From: Catonia carolina
Taxonomy: Eukaryota > Arthropoda > Insecta > Hemiptera > Achilidae
Direction of reading: 5' to 3'
Length of the DNA stretch: 64,000 nucleotides
NCBI GenBank assembly: GCA_035578175.1
Contig: JAQMRL010000004.1
Coordinates: 40,195,401-40,259,400, forward strand
Positions 21,435-32,199 of the stretch are shown one piece after another. The translations under genes were made by a program, and so were the position numbers. The number at the start of each line of letters is the position of its first letter. Within the stretch, counting starts at the first letter, position 1. The notes beneath the pieces were generated by a model. The model saw only the letters and a list, made by a program, of their open reading frames with translations, was not told the origin of the DNA and did not search any database.

Positions 21435-22793
21435 ATGATTAACGCAGCCGACGCGTCGTTAAACACAAATGTTTTGCAAACATCGCGACTAATGGCGTTA
21501 CCTGTTCATTCAAATTCATTTCCCTCCAGAGAAGAACAAGAAGAAAGTATCGATAGGCTAACAGCTGATATTTCTCATCCAACGTTAGATTGGAATAATG
21601 TTGTTTCCAAAAGGAAGCGCCAAACAGAAAACGCAAACGCAATTAGTAACGTTAGTTCCGCTAAACGATTTACAAGAGATCCGAGACTTACAATTGGTAG
21701 TCTCTACACTGCCAATAAATTTAGCGTATTAACGGATATGGAAACGACTGCGACAGACAACACTAATAATGAATCTCCAATAAAAACAAGACCGCCTCCT
21801 ATACACTTACATACTGATGTGCAATTTTCAAAACTCATTGATTTCCTTCAAGGCATAACTGAAAAAGATTCCTTTCATTGTGGGAGTACAAAAGCAGGAG
21901 TCACCATATATCCACACACACCGGATGCTTATAGGAAAATAGTAAAATGTTTAAGAGAAAACCATGCGGAATTCCACACGTACCAACTTGCCGAAGACAA
22001 GGCGTACCGCGTAGTAATACGTGGATTGCATTGGTCAATCGGAGAAGAGACCATTCAGAACGAAATTTCTAATTTAGGTTATCAAGTTAGAAGTGTTACA
22101 AACGTCATTTCTCGGGACAGAGTGAAGCTCCCGTTATTCTACGTAGATCTTGAACCCAATAAAGATAATAATAAGATATTTGATATTAGATATTTGTGTT
22201 ATTCAAGGATATGGGTAGAAGAACCAAGACAGAGGAGGCAGCCCGTGCAGTGCGTGCGCTGCCAGAGATACGGCCATACGAAAAGTTATTGTAATTTACT
22301 GCCTCGATGTGTAAAGTGTGGCGCAGGTCATGAATCTAACTCATGTACAAAATTAAAAGAGGAGCCGGCCGTATGTTGCCTATGTTCGGGACCACATCCC
22401 TCTTCCTACAAGGGGTGTTCAGTCTTTCGGGATCTGCAAAATCGCCGTTCACCAGCCACTGCAGCACGCCCTCAAGAGAGTTCGCAACAATCTCCATCTG
22501 TTACAGAAAAATCATTCCCCTCCCTTCCGAAAAGCGCAGTAGCAGGAAGAGAAACTTTTTCACAACAAAACCAAACTCGTAATCTCCAATTCATCAACCC
22601 TCATAAACAGTCAACCATCACCTACTCACAAATCGCCGCCGATAATTTTGGAGAGCAAGAACGCCAGTCACAATTCAGTATTCAATCGCAGCTAACAACT
22701 TTCATGACCGACCTAAAAGCCCTCTTCACACCATTGATCACCCTCATGAGTCAATTAATACAATCACTCACTTTCGCATTTAATGGCAAATAA
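21435..22793 (+). CDS. Jockey-B ORF1, gag-like nucleic-acid-binding protein
   Basis: 452 aa from ATG at 21435. The N-terminal 130 residues are polar. The PRE_C2HC-like region includes FHTYQLAEDKAYRVVIRGL (about residues 177-195). Three zinc knuckles lie between about 273 and 327: CVRCQRYGHTKSYC, CVKCGAGHESNSC and CCLCSGPHPSSYKGC, with the canonical Jockey spacing. The C-terminus is Gln/Ser-rich and ends in a hydrophobic segment (LTTFMTDLKALFTPLITLM). The frame is open throughout. The ORF2 ATG at 22783 overlaps the end by 11 bases, and a second in-frame ATG sits two codons after the stop at 22795. Confidence 0.9.
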   Translation: MINAADASLNTNVLQTSRLMALPVHSNSFPSREEQEESIDRLTADISHPTLDWNNVVSKRKRQTENANAISNVSSAKRFTRDPRLTIGSLYTANKFSVLTDMETTATDNTNNESPIKTRPPPIHLHTDVQFSKLIDFLQGITEKDSFHCGSTKAGVTIYPHTPDAYRKIVKCLRENHAEFHTYQLAEDKAYRVVIRGLHWSIGEETIQNEISNLGYQVRSVTNVISRDRVKLPLFYVDLEPNKDNNKIFDIRYLCYSRIWVEEPRQRRQPVQCVRCQRYGHTKSYCNLLPRCVKCGAGHESNSCTKLKEEPAVCCLCSGPHPSSYKGCSVFRDLQNRRSPATAARPQESSQQSPSVTEKSFPSLPKSAVAGRETFSQQNQTRNLQFINPHKQSTITYSQIAADNFGEQERQSQFSIQSQLTTFMTDLKALFTPLITLMSQLIQSLTFAFNGK

Positions 22794-25479
22794 CATGTCT
22801 AATTCTATATCGGTGCTATTGTGGAATGCGAATGGGATCATCCAACGTTTGGCGGAATTTGAATATTTAATAAATGAAAAACGTATCGATATTGTTTTAC
22901 TAAGCGAAACACATTTAACACAAGACTCAAAATTTTACATAAAAGGTTATAAAGTTTATAGAGCTGATCGCCCTGATGGAAGAGCTTTTGGTGGTACAGC
23001 GGTGCTAGTTAGGAACAATATCAAACATCATATATGCACAGTAATCGAACCATCGGAAAGTATTCAATCAGTGGGTGTGGCACTGGAGATAGATCAAGAG
23101 GAAGTCTCATTCATCTCGGTTTACTGTCCCCCGAGACACCGGATTACAGTAGACAAGTTTACAGAGTTGTTTTCAAGTTTCGGTCCTCGGTTTTTAGCAG
23201 GAGGCGATTTCAACGCGAAACATGCTCAATGGGGATCGCGTCTGATAAATCCACGTGGCAGAATGATGATTCAAGCTATTTTAAACCTCGGACTGGAATT
23301 TCATTCAACTGGATCACCAACGTATTGGCCGTCAGCTCTGACTAAACATCCCGATCTTCTGGACTTTTTCGTATCCAAGGGCCTCTCGAGATTCTACACA
23401 AAAACGGAATCACTTGACGATCTTTCATCCGACCATTCGCCAGTTCTCTGCACCCTGTCGGGCACAGTTTTGGAAGCACCGGTGAGACAGTGTTTGATGG
23501 ATGGAACAGTTAACTGGGACTTGTTCAGCAGTAACATAGAGAACAATATACGGTTGGACTTGCCTCTTCGCACGGCAAGAGAGGTGGAAGAAGCAGTGGA
23601 ACATTTGACAGTAACAATACAATATGCAGCTTGGAACTCTACACAACCCCGTAGACCAACTCCAAAAAAGGAACACTGTTATCCGAACTATATAAAAGAA
23701 CTTGTCAGGGAAAAAAGGAGAGCAAGACGCATTTGGCAGCGTACCAGACTTCCTTCGGACAAGAGAAACTTGAATTACATGACTAACGAATTGAAGACAG
23801 CTATATGGAACATCAAGACGGAAAGGTTCAATGAAAATGTCGCCAACCTGACAGAAAGAGATGGAAGCCTCTGGACTGCAACGTAGCGTCTTTTGCGTTA
23901 CCAAATGCAGTCGCACCCACTTAAACACCCCGATGGGTCTTGGGCTAAATCAGACAAAGAGAAGGCTGACATGTTCTCCGATCATCTAGCGCGCGTATTT
24001 CAGCCCAATGACAATTCTTTACCTGGTTTCACCTCAGATGTAGAAAATTTCTTGTCTTCACCATTGAATTTGTCATTGCCTCCGGAAAACTTCACAAGAA
24101 GGGAAGTGCAGGCGGCTGTCCAACAACTACCATCAAGAAAGAGTCCGGGGTACGATTTAATAACGGCGGAGATTCTTCAGAACTTACCATTATGTGGATA
24201 TACCCTTATAACTCAAATATTCAATTCCATCCTCAGAACGACGCACTTCCCGATTCAGTGGAAACTGTCTCACGTCGTCCTATTTCTGAAGCCAAATAAG
24301 CCACCAAGTACTCCATCTTCGTATCGGCCAATAAGCTTACTCCCAACTTTATCCAAATTATTCGAAAAATTATTACTAGCCCGCTTATTGCCGATTTGCA
24401 ACGAAAATAACATAATACCACACCATCAGTTTGGTTTCAGAAGCAGGCACTCAACGATTCATCAGTTACATCGATTGACGGACCAGCTAGCTGTTGCGCT
24501 GGAGGAGAAGAAATTTACCACCGCTGTCTTCCTAGATGTTCAAGCAGCCTTTGACAAAGTTTGGCATCCAGGTCTGTTATATAAATTGAAAAGATTCCTC
24601 CCGGATACGTATTATCACGTACTGAAAAGCTTCCTAGAAGATCGTTTCTTTGTAGTGAGGCAAGGATCATCAGTTTCTGACTACCAAAATATAGGTGCAG
24701 GAGTTCCACAAGGTTCTATACTCTCACCACTACTGTATACAATTTACACTGCGGACTTACCATCTGATCCAAGAATAACGGTAGCAACATACGCTGACGA
24801 TACTGCTATCTTGACTTCATCCCACGATTTAACGCAGGCCAGTACCAACTTACAACACTTTCTCAACACAATTGAAATTTGGCTGAAAAAGTGGAGATTA
24901 AAAATAAACACTAATAAGTCAGTACATATAAGATTCTCATTATGTAACGGAGAAAGTCCTACGGTATTCCTCAACAACGAACCCATTCCACAAAAGAACA
25001 CAGTAAAATACCTAGGCATCACGATGGACAGACGACTAACCTGGCAAACACACATCCACAATACACGACTGACTTTGGATAAAAAAGTAAAACAATTATA
25101 CCACCTCATAGGACGCCATTCCCGATTACCGTTACGTTCAAAATTACTCATTTATAAATCATTCATTCGGCCAATTTGGACTTATGGAATTGAAATCTTC
25201 GGAACAGCAAAGCCAAGTAATATCAGAAAACTACAGGCATTTCAATCAAAATTATTACGACTCATCACCAATGCTCCATTCTACATTAACAACAGAATAC
25301 TACATGACGACCTCAAAATAACACACATAAAAGATATGGCATACAGCTGCTACAGAAGATTCTTCGGAAAACTTCAAAACCATCAAAATCCATACATCAA
25401 AAACTTATCATCTCGTACTCTTCCTGGAAATCCTCGCCGACGACTTCGCCGTTCATGGAATAGAGACCTGCTCTTATAA
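22783..25479 (+). pseudogene. Jockey-B ORF2, endonuclease-reverse transcriptase with one nonsense codon
   Basis: Two open stretches (22783-23886 and 23887-25479) are in the same frame, separated only by TAG at 23884-23886. Joined length matches Jockey-A ORF2, and the spacing from SLW to the GSW motif is identical in both elements (23 residues), so this is a point nonsense change and not a frameshift. Endonuclease motifs: LWNANGI, LLSETHL, GGDFNAKHAQWGS, LSSDHSPV. RT motifs: YRPISLLPTLSKLFEKL, QFGFRSRHST, FLDVQAAFDKVWH, AGVPQGSILSP, ATYADDTAIL. The C-terminal part has IWTYGIEIFGTAKPSN. All catalytic residues remain, so the copy is recently dead or only conditionally alive by stop suppression. 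Confidence 0.88.
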
Positions 25480-25499
25480 GACAATGACTCGTGGCACCT

Positions 25500-25530
25500 A
25501 CAAAGATTAGCCACTGGGTCTAATCTTTGT
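25500..25530 (+). other. Jockey-B 3'UTR hairpin 1
   Basis: ACAAAGATTAG (25500-25510) pairs perfectly with CTAATCTTTGT (25520-25530) over an 11-bp stem with a 9-nt loop. It starts 21 nt after the ORF2 stop codon. Confidence 0.7.
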
Positions 25531-25564
25531 TATTGTAAATTTTCCTATGTTAAAACCAGCTCAT

Positions 25565-25593
25565 TTGCTTATTGTAAAATTTTACAGTTGCAA
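25565..25593 (+). other. Jockey-B terminal hairpin shared with SINE1
   Basis: TTGC-TTA-TTGTAAAATTTTACAG-TTGCAA: TGTAAAA/TTTTACA forms a perfect 7-bp inner stem and TTGC/GCAA an outer one. SINE1 has TTGCTTATTGT...ACAGATTGCAA at the same distance from its tail, a match in sequence and fold. Confidence 0.7.
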
Positions 25594-25620
25594 ATAAATA
25601 ATTAAAGAGAAAAAAAAAAA

Positions 25621-26365
25621 ATAACGAAAATTTAAAAAAGAAGTCAAAACTTGATTTCATGTAAATGATTTCATTTTGGAGGTTAATACTAAAATAATTG
25701 GCTATAAACCAATACGCTTTCAGTATATTTTGCCTTATAATTTAAATGTTTTTTCTTGATTCAATTCAGATTACATGAAGTCACAGATATAGGTCTAAAG
25801 ATATTATTGTATAAAAAATATCCGCTGATATTAACAAACGAACTCAAATAATTCAGAAAATATTACACCATTATGAACTCTGTTATCAAGATAAAAGTTC
25901 TGATTTCTTACTGTCTGCAAAGAAAGTTAGTTCTTTGCCAAATGTTTCTTATCGTAGGAGACACAGAGCCACAAATTTTATGTTCTGTTAATTTATCCGT
26001 TTAAAAAAATACAAACAAAATTATATAATAAATTTTATACGGATAAAAATATAAAACGGTCTGTATAAATTATTAATGGTTTAAAAAATTATTTATTTTT
26101 CAAATCGATAAACTAGTAGGTTAAAATAGTTTTAAAATCTTTCGTAGATTGTATGCTTTTTGTAAATTCAGTTATTGTATTGATAAAATTAGTAGATTAT
26201 GGTTTTTCACTTTTAACACGTAAAACTGTACATACACAAAACCATTACGTATGATAAGTAACAAATGAAATTTGCACAATAATTTTTGAAAAAAACTAAA
26301 TCTTGTAACAACTAAGCCTAGGTTCGTTCGGTATCTGGGTATAGTAAATGAAAAACAAACTTATA
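25621..26365. other. No recognised feature
   Basis: AT-rich flank of Jockey-B. No ORF over 60 codons with motifs. Confidence 0.5.
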
Positions 26366-26560
26366 ACTATTGTTGTTGTTTAGGTCATCAGCCGAAAGGC
26401 TGGTTTGAACCCTCTAGAGGTTTTAGTAAGTAAAACGAGGGGTGAGGTGGTTTAGATTGCTTTCCTCACTGAGTGGTATGCTTATCAGCAAGCCAGGCCC
26501 TCTAAATATCATCTGCTTTCCACCCTGCAAATGATACCTTCACCAACTTATTTTCCTAAC
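26366..26560 (-). repeat. (AAC)-tailed SINE-like repeat, copy B
   Basis: Minus-strand copy with the GGTTTGAACCCTCTAGAGG block (B-box-like GGTTCAAACC on the other strand), the CAGCCGAAAGGCTG hairpin, and the segment up to CCACCCTGCAAATGA. Confidence 0.75.
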
Positions 26561-26794
26561 GTTTAACTTTGTTTCCTAATATTACTTTGTTCCATATAAA
26601 TTTAAGACTATATTATCTCCTGTTATTTAAATTTTTCATCACATCTTTTAGTTTAATTTTTTCCTGTTTTGAATTTTGTTTTATTTAATTATGGAAAAAT
26701 GAATACTAATTAGCTCCTTGACAATTATTAGCAATTTTTTTAACTTTAATTCTTTATTTGGAGTGTACAAAATGTATCGGCCTAATGGAATTGG

Positions 26795-27040
26795 GCATTG
26801 TGTTGTTGTTGTTGTTGTTTACAGCCAAAAGGCTGGTTTGAATCTCTATAGTCTTTACTAAGTAAAACGAGGAGTGAGGTGGTTTACAATTGCCTTCTTC
26901 ACTAAGTGGAAAATTATGCTTATCAGCATGCCAGCCCATCTGAAAATCATCTACTTTCCACCCTACAAATGTCACCTTCACTTCATTCACCCCAGGGTCT
27001 GGCTGTTTAATGAAATCCATTACTCTCAAGGGAAATTCTA
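26795..27040 (-). repeat. (AAC)-tailed SINE-like repeat, copy C
   Basis: Carries a clear TGTTGTTGTTGTTGTTT run, i.e. (AAC)n on the minus strand. The minus strand reads NEVKVTFVGWKVDDF, WHADKHNF and KPPHSSFYLVKTIEIQTSLL in one frame, matching copies D, E and F at the protein level. HINE-like copy 4 abuts it. Confidence 0.8.
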
Positions 27041-27044
27041 AAAC

Positions 27045-27366
27045 GTTTTGCCCTAAAATGCATTTTAAGGCCGCAATCATATAAAAAACATTTTTTTTTA
27101 CGGGAGAATAGCCTCCCCAAGAGTTTTAGCAGACATAGCGTCTACCCTATCTTGTCGAGCATATAAAATGTAGTAAATGAGCCAATTTTTAAAAAAATCA
27201 TAGTAGCCGTTTTCGAGAAACTCGCAAGAAAGTGAAAGATTACACGAAAATCTACTACTTCCGGTTGACCGATTTCGATGAAAATGTTCGTTTCGGATCC
27301 TGTAGTAGTACCTAACATAAGTTTCAAATTTCAACTTCTTATGATATTTCGTTCTTGAGATATTTT

Positions 27367-27465
<99 letters not shown>

Positions 27466-27652
27466 CACACATCACACCAATCACTAAAAACATGTTTTTT
27501 GGGTTCAGGGGTCTGAAAACATGTATATCCGGTGAAAACTCGATTTCGAAAAATTGACATGAAAACAATACTTTCCTTCCTATAGGAATTCATTTATAGG
27601 AAATAATATAGTATAATAGCCTAATTATATTCAAATTATCGGAAAGAGAAAG
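27045..27652 (+). mobile_element. HINE-like repeat, copy 4 (3' half)
   Basis: Contains the CTACTTCCGGTTGACCGATT block, (CA)n, GGGTTCAGGGGTCTGAAAAC and an altered 3' end (GGAAAGAGAAAGTAA) with an extra about 50 bp in the terminal hairpin. Confidence 0.6.
27371..27470 (+). repeat. (CA)n/(CACG)n microsatellite
   Basis: About 100 bp of CA repeats with a central CACG tract, inside HINE-like copy 4. Confidence 0.95.
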
Positions 27653-28239
27653 TAAAAATAATTTTTGCCTACCGATTTCTGTATAGGCAACCAATGAAAC
27701 AGTTAAGTATGTAAGATTGCATATATGTAGGAATACATGGATTTTTAACATCAAATTATAATTCAGTAGGTATGGAAATACGAATATAATATTTTCCTAG
27801 TTTTTTATAATTTTAATAAACATTTGACGTGAATAATTAATTATTAAATTGCATGAATTCTACGAAAAATAAATAAATGTGCACTCCATATAAATAATAA
27901 TAATAATAATAATAAAGTAACAAAGGGTATAAGTGCATTAAATATTTAACACTTTATTCCGGTGGTAATTAATTAATTTTAGCAACATTTCTATAACGGT
28001 CTTTAATACAAATTAAAATTTTAATCATATTATTTAAATAAAGCTGAAATATAAAACTTTTAACAGTACTGATTGTAATGATTTTATCACGAATAGAAAT
28101 GTCGTTCTAGTTTGTATGGCTCTCCACAGATCGCGTTAGTGTTCACGGCATTCGATTTTGATACTTTACTGTAAAGTATTCTCTGTACTATTTTGATACT
28201 GTATTTTATTCAACGCGCAAAACGCTCAGTTTTTTTATT
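27653..28239. other. No recognised feature apart from a short (AAT)n run
   Basis: AT-rich, with an (ATA/AAT)n run of about 24 bp near 27892-27915. Confidence 0.5.
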
Positions 28240-28395
28240 TTCTAAATTTTGAACGTTACAATCTGTTCAATTTAAGTACAATAAGGAACCCCATGAACAG
28301 ATGAGATGAGAATGATATGTATGAAGTTTAAATGAGGTGTAATCTTGTACAGACTCAGGCCTACCATTCCTGAGAGAGTATGATTAATTAAACCC
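28240..28395 (-). repeat. SINE1, 3' part (5'-truncated)
   Basis: Minus-strand fragment with the SINE1 body words CCCCATGAACAGATGAGATG, TTGTACAGACTCAGGCC and CTGAGAGAGTATG. The tRNA-like head is missing. The tail hairpin (ATCTGTTCAATTTAAGTACA) is partly decayed. Confidence 0.7.
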
Positions 28396-29102
28396 CACTT
28401 ATAAAAATTACACCGAAAACAAAATTACACAAAATAATAAAAGAAAATAGCATGAATAAATACAAAAAGATAAAACAAAATTGAATAACAGTGACAAGGA
28501 CAGAGAGCCGAATGGCATAATGGATTTAAGTAAAATCTCTCTATAGTGGAATTGAAGGGACCATGAGGTTCCGCTGCTATAAAGAGTTCCGTTATAGAGA
28601 GAGCGAGCAATTAATGGTGAAAGGGAAGTTGGAGTACTAATTTTGCTGTACTAAAAACTCATGTAGGTCTACATTATGTGAATGGTGCATGCAATAAGTT
28701 TACTTTGAAAAACTACTAAATAGATTACTTTATGACGAATGTTTAATACAGTAGATTACTTCAATACCATGAGATATTTAAATTACTTACCTAATATGTA
28801 GGTTATTAAGTTAACAAGAAATTTGGATACAAAGAGCTGTGTCACTAATTTTGAAAAATAGGATTTCACTTTTCATATTGATCTTTTTTCAATAAATAAT
28901 CATTTGTACAGTAGGCCTACATTCTGTAGTAGATAGCCTAAAATTAATTAGCACTGAAACTCGTTTTTTATTGAGCAGTATAGACATACATACAATTAAC
29001 ATCTCATAAAACGTAGGCTACACAAACACAAAAAAACAGTACAGTATATTATATTTCTCGTTAGTAAGGAACAATGACTGTAATATGATTGTAAAGTACG
29101 TT

Positions 29103-29521
29103 TCATTTCGTAAAATAAGTTGTAATTTTTGTTTGTTTGGTTTTCAATTCGTATAACATGTCTTCAATCTTATTTTCAATGTTTAAAACTTGTTTTTTCA
29201 TCTACATTGTGTGCAATGACAGTACGTGCTAACAATACAAATAGCGTCTAGTGCTTGTTTATTTGAAGAGGCACTATTTCTGTTTCCATTTCATCGTCAT
29301 CTTCACTTTCTTCCTCGTTGTTTCGGACTAAGACATTTTTGATTATTGCATCATCGTGCTAACAGTACAAATAGCGTCTAGTGCTTGTTTATTTGAAGAG
29401 GCACTATTTCTGTTTCCATTTCATCGTCATCTTCACTTTCTTCCTCGTTGTTTCGGACTAAGACATTTTTGATTATTGCATCATCGCCAGCATCTGCTGA
29501 AATGGCTAAGTCATTGTCTGC
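29103..29521 (-). pseudogene. Tigger-like transposase C-terminal relic with internal duplication
   Basis: The minus strand reads ADNDLAISADAGDDAIIKNV, then an acidic run (NEEESEDDDEMETEIVPL), and ends with KIEDMLYELKTKQTKITTYF and a stop. An acidic linker, a helical segment and a final QTKITxYF are typical of Tigger/CENP-B-like transposases. A 130-bp tandem duplication (29225-29354, 29355-29484) repeats the acidic part, and 130 is not a multiple of three, so it shifts the frame. The DDE domain and N-terminal DNA-binding domains are missing. Confidence 0.65.
29225..29484. repeat. 130-bp tandem duplication
   Basis: The two 130-bp copies differ at one position (AACAATAC versus AACAGTAC), so the duplication is recent compared with the decay around it. 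Confidence 0.95.
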
Positions 29522-29534
29522 CCCTACAAGATTA

Positions 29535-30760
29535 CTACTCAAACACGCTTACACAAAGACAGCAAATTTACATGGAACGCATTTTATGTTACATACACAC
29601 AAGCCACAAACTCAAAACACGCTTCTATCAACTGGAACGCTACTCGATAGACGTTCTAAATTAAACATGTCACATAAATTAACAACCTACAAGTTATAAG
29701 ACCAATCTGGACATATGGAGTTTAACTTTAGGGATCTGATAAACCTTCACACACGTAACGTTCCGAGCGATTCAAAATAAGATTCTACGAGCGAAAACCC
29801 AATGCCCCTTTTACGTCACAAACTTTTTTTTGACTTTAAGAAAAATAAACTATAACTGTGTAACAATTTAACTTAACCAGCAGTTATAACGTCAATAGTT
29901 TTATAGAATTGTCTTGATGTCACTTGTGTGAGGTAGTCGTCCAGCGGTAACCCCTCAAGACGATTCACAAAAGGTCTCTATTCCATTGCCTTTTCAGTCT
30001 TCTAGGTGGTAGGCTTCTTGTGTGGTAGGTGAGGAGCGAACAATGACTGAATTTGTGGATTTACGTGATAGTGTAGTTTGCTATGAAAACGTCTGTATAG
30101 TTTCTTTATTGTTTCGTCTACCGTTTCGATGTTAAGGTCTCTATATAATGTTTTGTTACCAACTAACGTATGTTGGACAGTCTGTGATGATGCGTAAAGT
30201 TTTGTTCTGGAATGTCTGAAAACGTTTTATGTTAGGTACTTTAGCTGATCCGTAGATCACTGAACGGAAGGTCCAAATAGGACGATGAAGCACCTTGTAA
30301 CAGTTAAGTTTCTGAGTTATTGGAAGAGGAGATTTATGGTGAGTAGAGCGAAGAGGGCGAAGAGTAGCAAGACTGTAGAAAAGTTTTAACTGCGCGTTAA
30401 GAAATTGCCTTTTAAGTCTGGTATGTGAATTCGATGTAAGTCTTGTGTCTAGTGTCAGTACTAAGTATTTTACTGAGGTTTTTTGTGGGATCAGTGTATT
30501 GTGTAATTAAACTAGAGGACAAGTTTGTCGACTGAGGGTAAATGTAATATGTTGTGATTTTTCAGCATTATTTTAATTTTCCAAGTAGTACACCAATGTT
30601 GTATTGTGTTCAGACACAAACTTAATGTTGCGCAAAGACTTACAAATCCCATACTAAATGACGTCGCAAAACAACTACACAAGACAATTCACGACAAATT
30701 TGAATTACTTGACAACCCTCCCACACAAAAATTTACACTAGGGTGATACCGGGTACTCTG
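29535..30760 (+). pseudogene. Jockey ORF2 relic split by a nested Jockey
   Basis: The plus strand encodes a decayed HKLKTRFYQLERYSID, then YKTNLDIWSLTLG, FRAIQNKILRAKTQ and CPFYVTN up to 29825. It continues after the insert from 30615 with LMLRKDLQIPILNDVAKQLH and KFELLDNPP. Joining at the duplicated CACAAACTT restores the expected ...PFYVTN-L-xxRDLxIP... order of Jockey ORF2. It contains stops and is dead. Confidence 0.8.
29826..30614 (-). pseudogene. Nested 5'-truncated Jockey insertion (second family)
   Basis: The minus strand encodes YLVLTLDTRLTSNSHTRLKR, RPIWTFRSVIYGSAKVPN, FQTFQNKTLRIITDCPTYV, RDLNIETVDETIKKLYRRFH and a C-terminal RLKRQW-NRDLL. The 3' end is marked by T8 (29824-29831). 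Flanks are CACAAACTT at 29817-29825 and 30615-30623, a 9-bp target duplication. It is more like Jockey-B than Jockey-A at the C-terminus and contains several stops. Confidence 0.85.
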
Positions 30761-31839
30761 CACAGACGTTCAAAACGCCTCTGATCAAGGAATTTTCTTG
30801 GCCAATCGTAGGATTTTAGTGATGACTGCAAGCTCCAGCAAGTAATTAGAGTTTTGAAACCTTTAACGACATATTTAAAAATTGTTATAATAATGTAATA
30901 ACAGATACTAAATTTTCAATTAAAACTGTTAAAACCAAGTATTAAGATTTAGCGTGATTGCCATTTCTAAATTTTTACAGTCGGCAAGGTAGGCCTAAGT
31001 AAACAGTTGGTCGTACCGTGCCAGTTCCATCAAAATTTTAAACGGACCGATCAAATTTAGTTGAGGACTCCTGTGCTATATTTATAATACAATATCCTAA
31101 AAACACTATTATCGAAATACGATTTTGTTGTTATGTTTTCCATGATTTTTGGGTTCCATTCTTGGATGAAGTATCTTTATCTTTGTGTACAACCCATCAA
31201 TCAATTACTTTACTCCTGAATAAGTATCATTTATATCAACTGATAAAACTAACGTTTTCGAAATCTACATCAATATTCGTTTTTTCGCTTGGTTAAAATA
31301 TTCTCTAACATAATATTAGCGATAAATATAATCTTAGTATACTTTAATAAATAAAATCTTATGAGAAAAATAACTTTTCCTTATCACTTTGGTTGCCCAG
31401 TTTTGGCGTGCGTAGACTATAAAAATGAAAACCCGTCTATTTCATTTCCGACACGTTTTTCGAACTCAACGTATTACAACGTAACACTGTTGCAAATTCA
31501 AGAAAACTGCTGTTTTATTGAAAAATTGTAGTTTTGCTAAATTAAGAATTTTACAAAATTTTGTAAATTGTATTTGATTTACATTTATTTTATTTGAGGA
31601 TGCAACATTGTACAAAACTTTAAAAAAAACAATCCTCTCTGGTTTCTTAGTTACCATTTATGTGGTTTCAAAATGTAGTAATAAATGTAGAAATGTGGAA
31701 GTTTAATTAAGTTTGAGCTTATTTCAGTTAAAGTTAGAGTTTAGTTACGGTAGGGCTGTTTTCCATGTTTTATAAATTTTCCTCAGCAGTAAGGTACTCG
31801 TAATCTTTAGACAATTTGCTTAATTCAAAACATTTTCAA
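30761..31839. other. No recognised feature
   Basis: AT-rich, motif-free short ORFs only. Confidence 0.5.
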
Positions 31840-32135
31840 GCATTCGATGAAAACCTTCAATTTTTAATTTCATTGTAGAGAAATTTATTGAAATTAGAAA
31901 ATCTACAACTTTCGTTTCAAGTTATCTTTCTACAGAGCTTAGTTTAGCATCAATTAGTGAGTTTCCGTATTTTTAAGTCAAACAGAGGTTAATTTTCATT
32001 TAGCATCATTCACTCATGATTAAAATTAGGTTATGTTTTTCATTTTACATTGTTTCTTATGATTAAATGTAGGTTATACAGTTTTTAATATTTACATTAG
32101 CAAGAGAAAGTCGTGTTAATATTTCACACCTGATT
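31840..32135 (-). mobile_element. HINE-like repeat, copy 5 (5' end only)
   Basis: Matches the 5' third of the family in minus orientation: CACTCATGATTAAAATTAGG, GCAAGAGAAAGTCGTG and the outer TTTCACACCTGA. Confidence 0.6.
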
Positions 32136-32199
32136 TTTCTTTCTATTTTACGCCCATACAATACACATGTGCACTGGAGCACTTGAATCCAGTCCATAC

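Larger units (their letters stand above)
21060..25620 (+). mobile_element. Jockey-type non-LTR retrotransposon (Jockey-B), nearly intact
   Basis: ORF1 (452 aa) and ORF2 (about 898 codons, one in-frame stop) are followed by a 130-bp 3'UTR with two hairpins, an AATAAA-like signal at 25594-25599 and an A-run at 25609-25620. The domain order is the same as in Jockey-A but the protein sequence is clearly different, so it is a separate family. The 5' boundary is uncertain: the roughly 370 bp upstream of ORF1 are not shared with Jockey-A. I found no certain target duplication. Confidence 0.82.
28526..29521 (-). mobile_element. Pogo/Tigger-like DNA transposon relic
   Basis: The minus strand carries the C-terminus of a Tigger-type transposase (29103-29521). 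At the far end (28526-28610) lies a TIR-like segment, AAGTAAAATCTCTCTATAG, with an inverted partner CGTTATAGAGAGAGCG nearby. The 5' part is gone and a Jockey relic begins at about 29535. Confidence 0.6.

Noticed and set aside
23893..25479. Separate gene for the Jockey-B RT domain
   Set aside because: Same frame as the endonuclease part with a single stop between, and Jockey-A has one continuous ORF2.
21435..25620. Telomere-specific LINE (TRAS/SART type)
   Set aside because: No TTAGG arrays flank either Jockey element, and the ORF2 motifs fit Jockey better.
27365..27593. Cys/Val-rich minus-strand ORFs
   Set aside because: Same cause: the (CA)n/(CACG)n tract of HINE-like copy 4.
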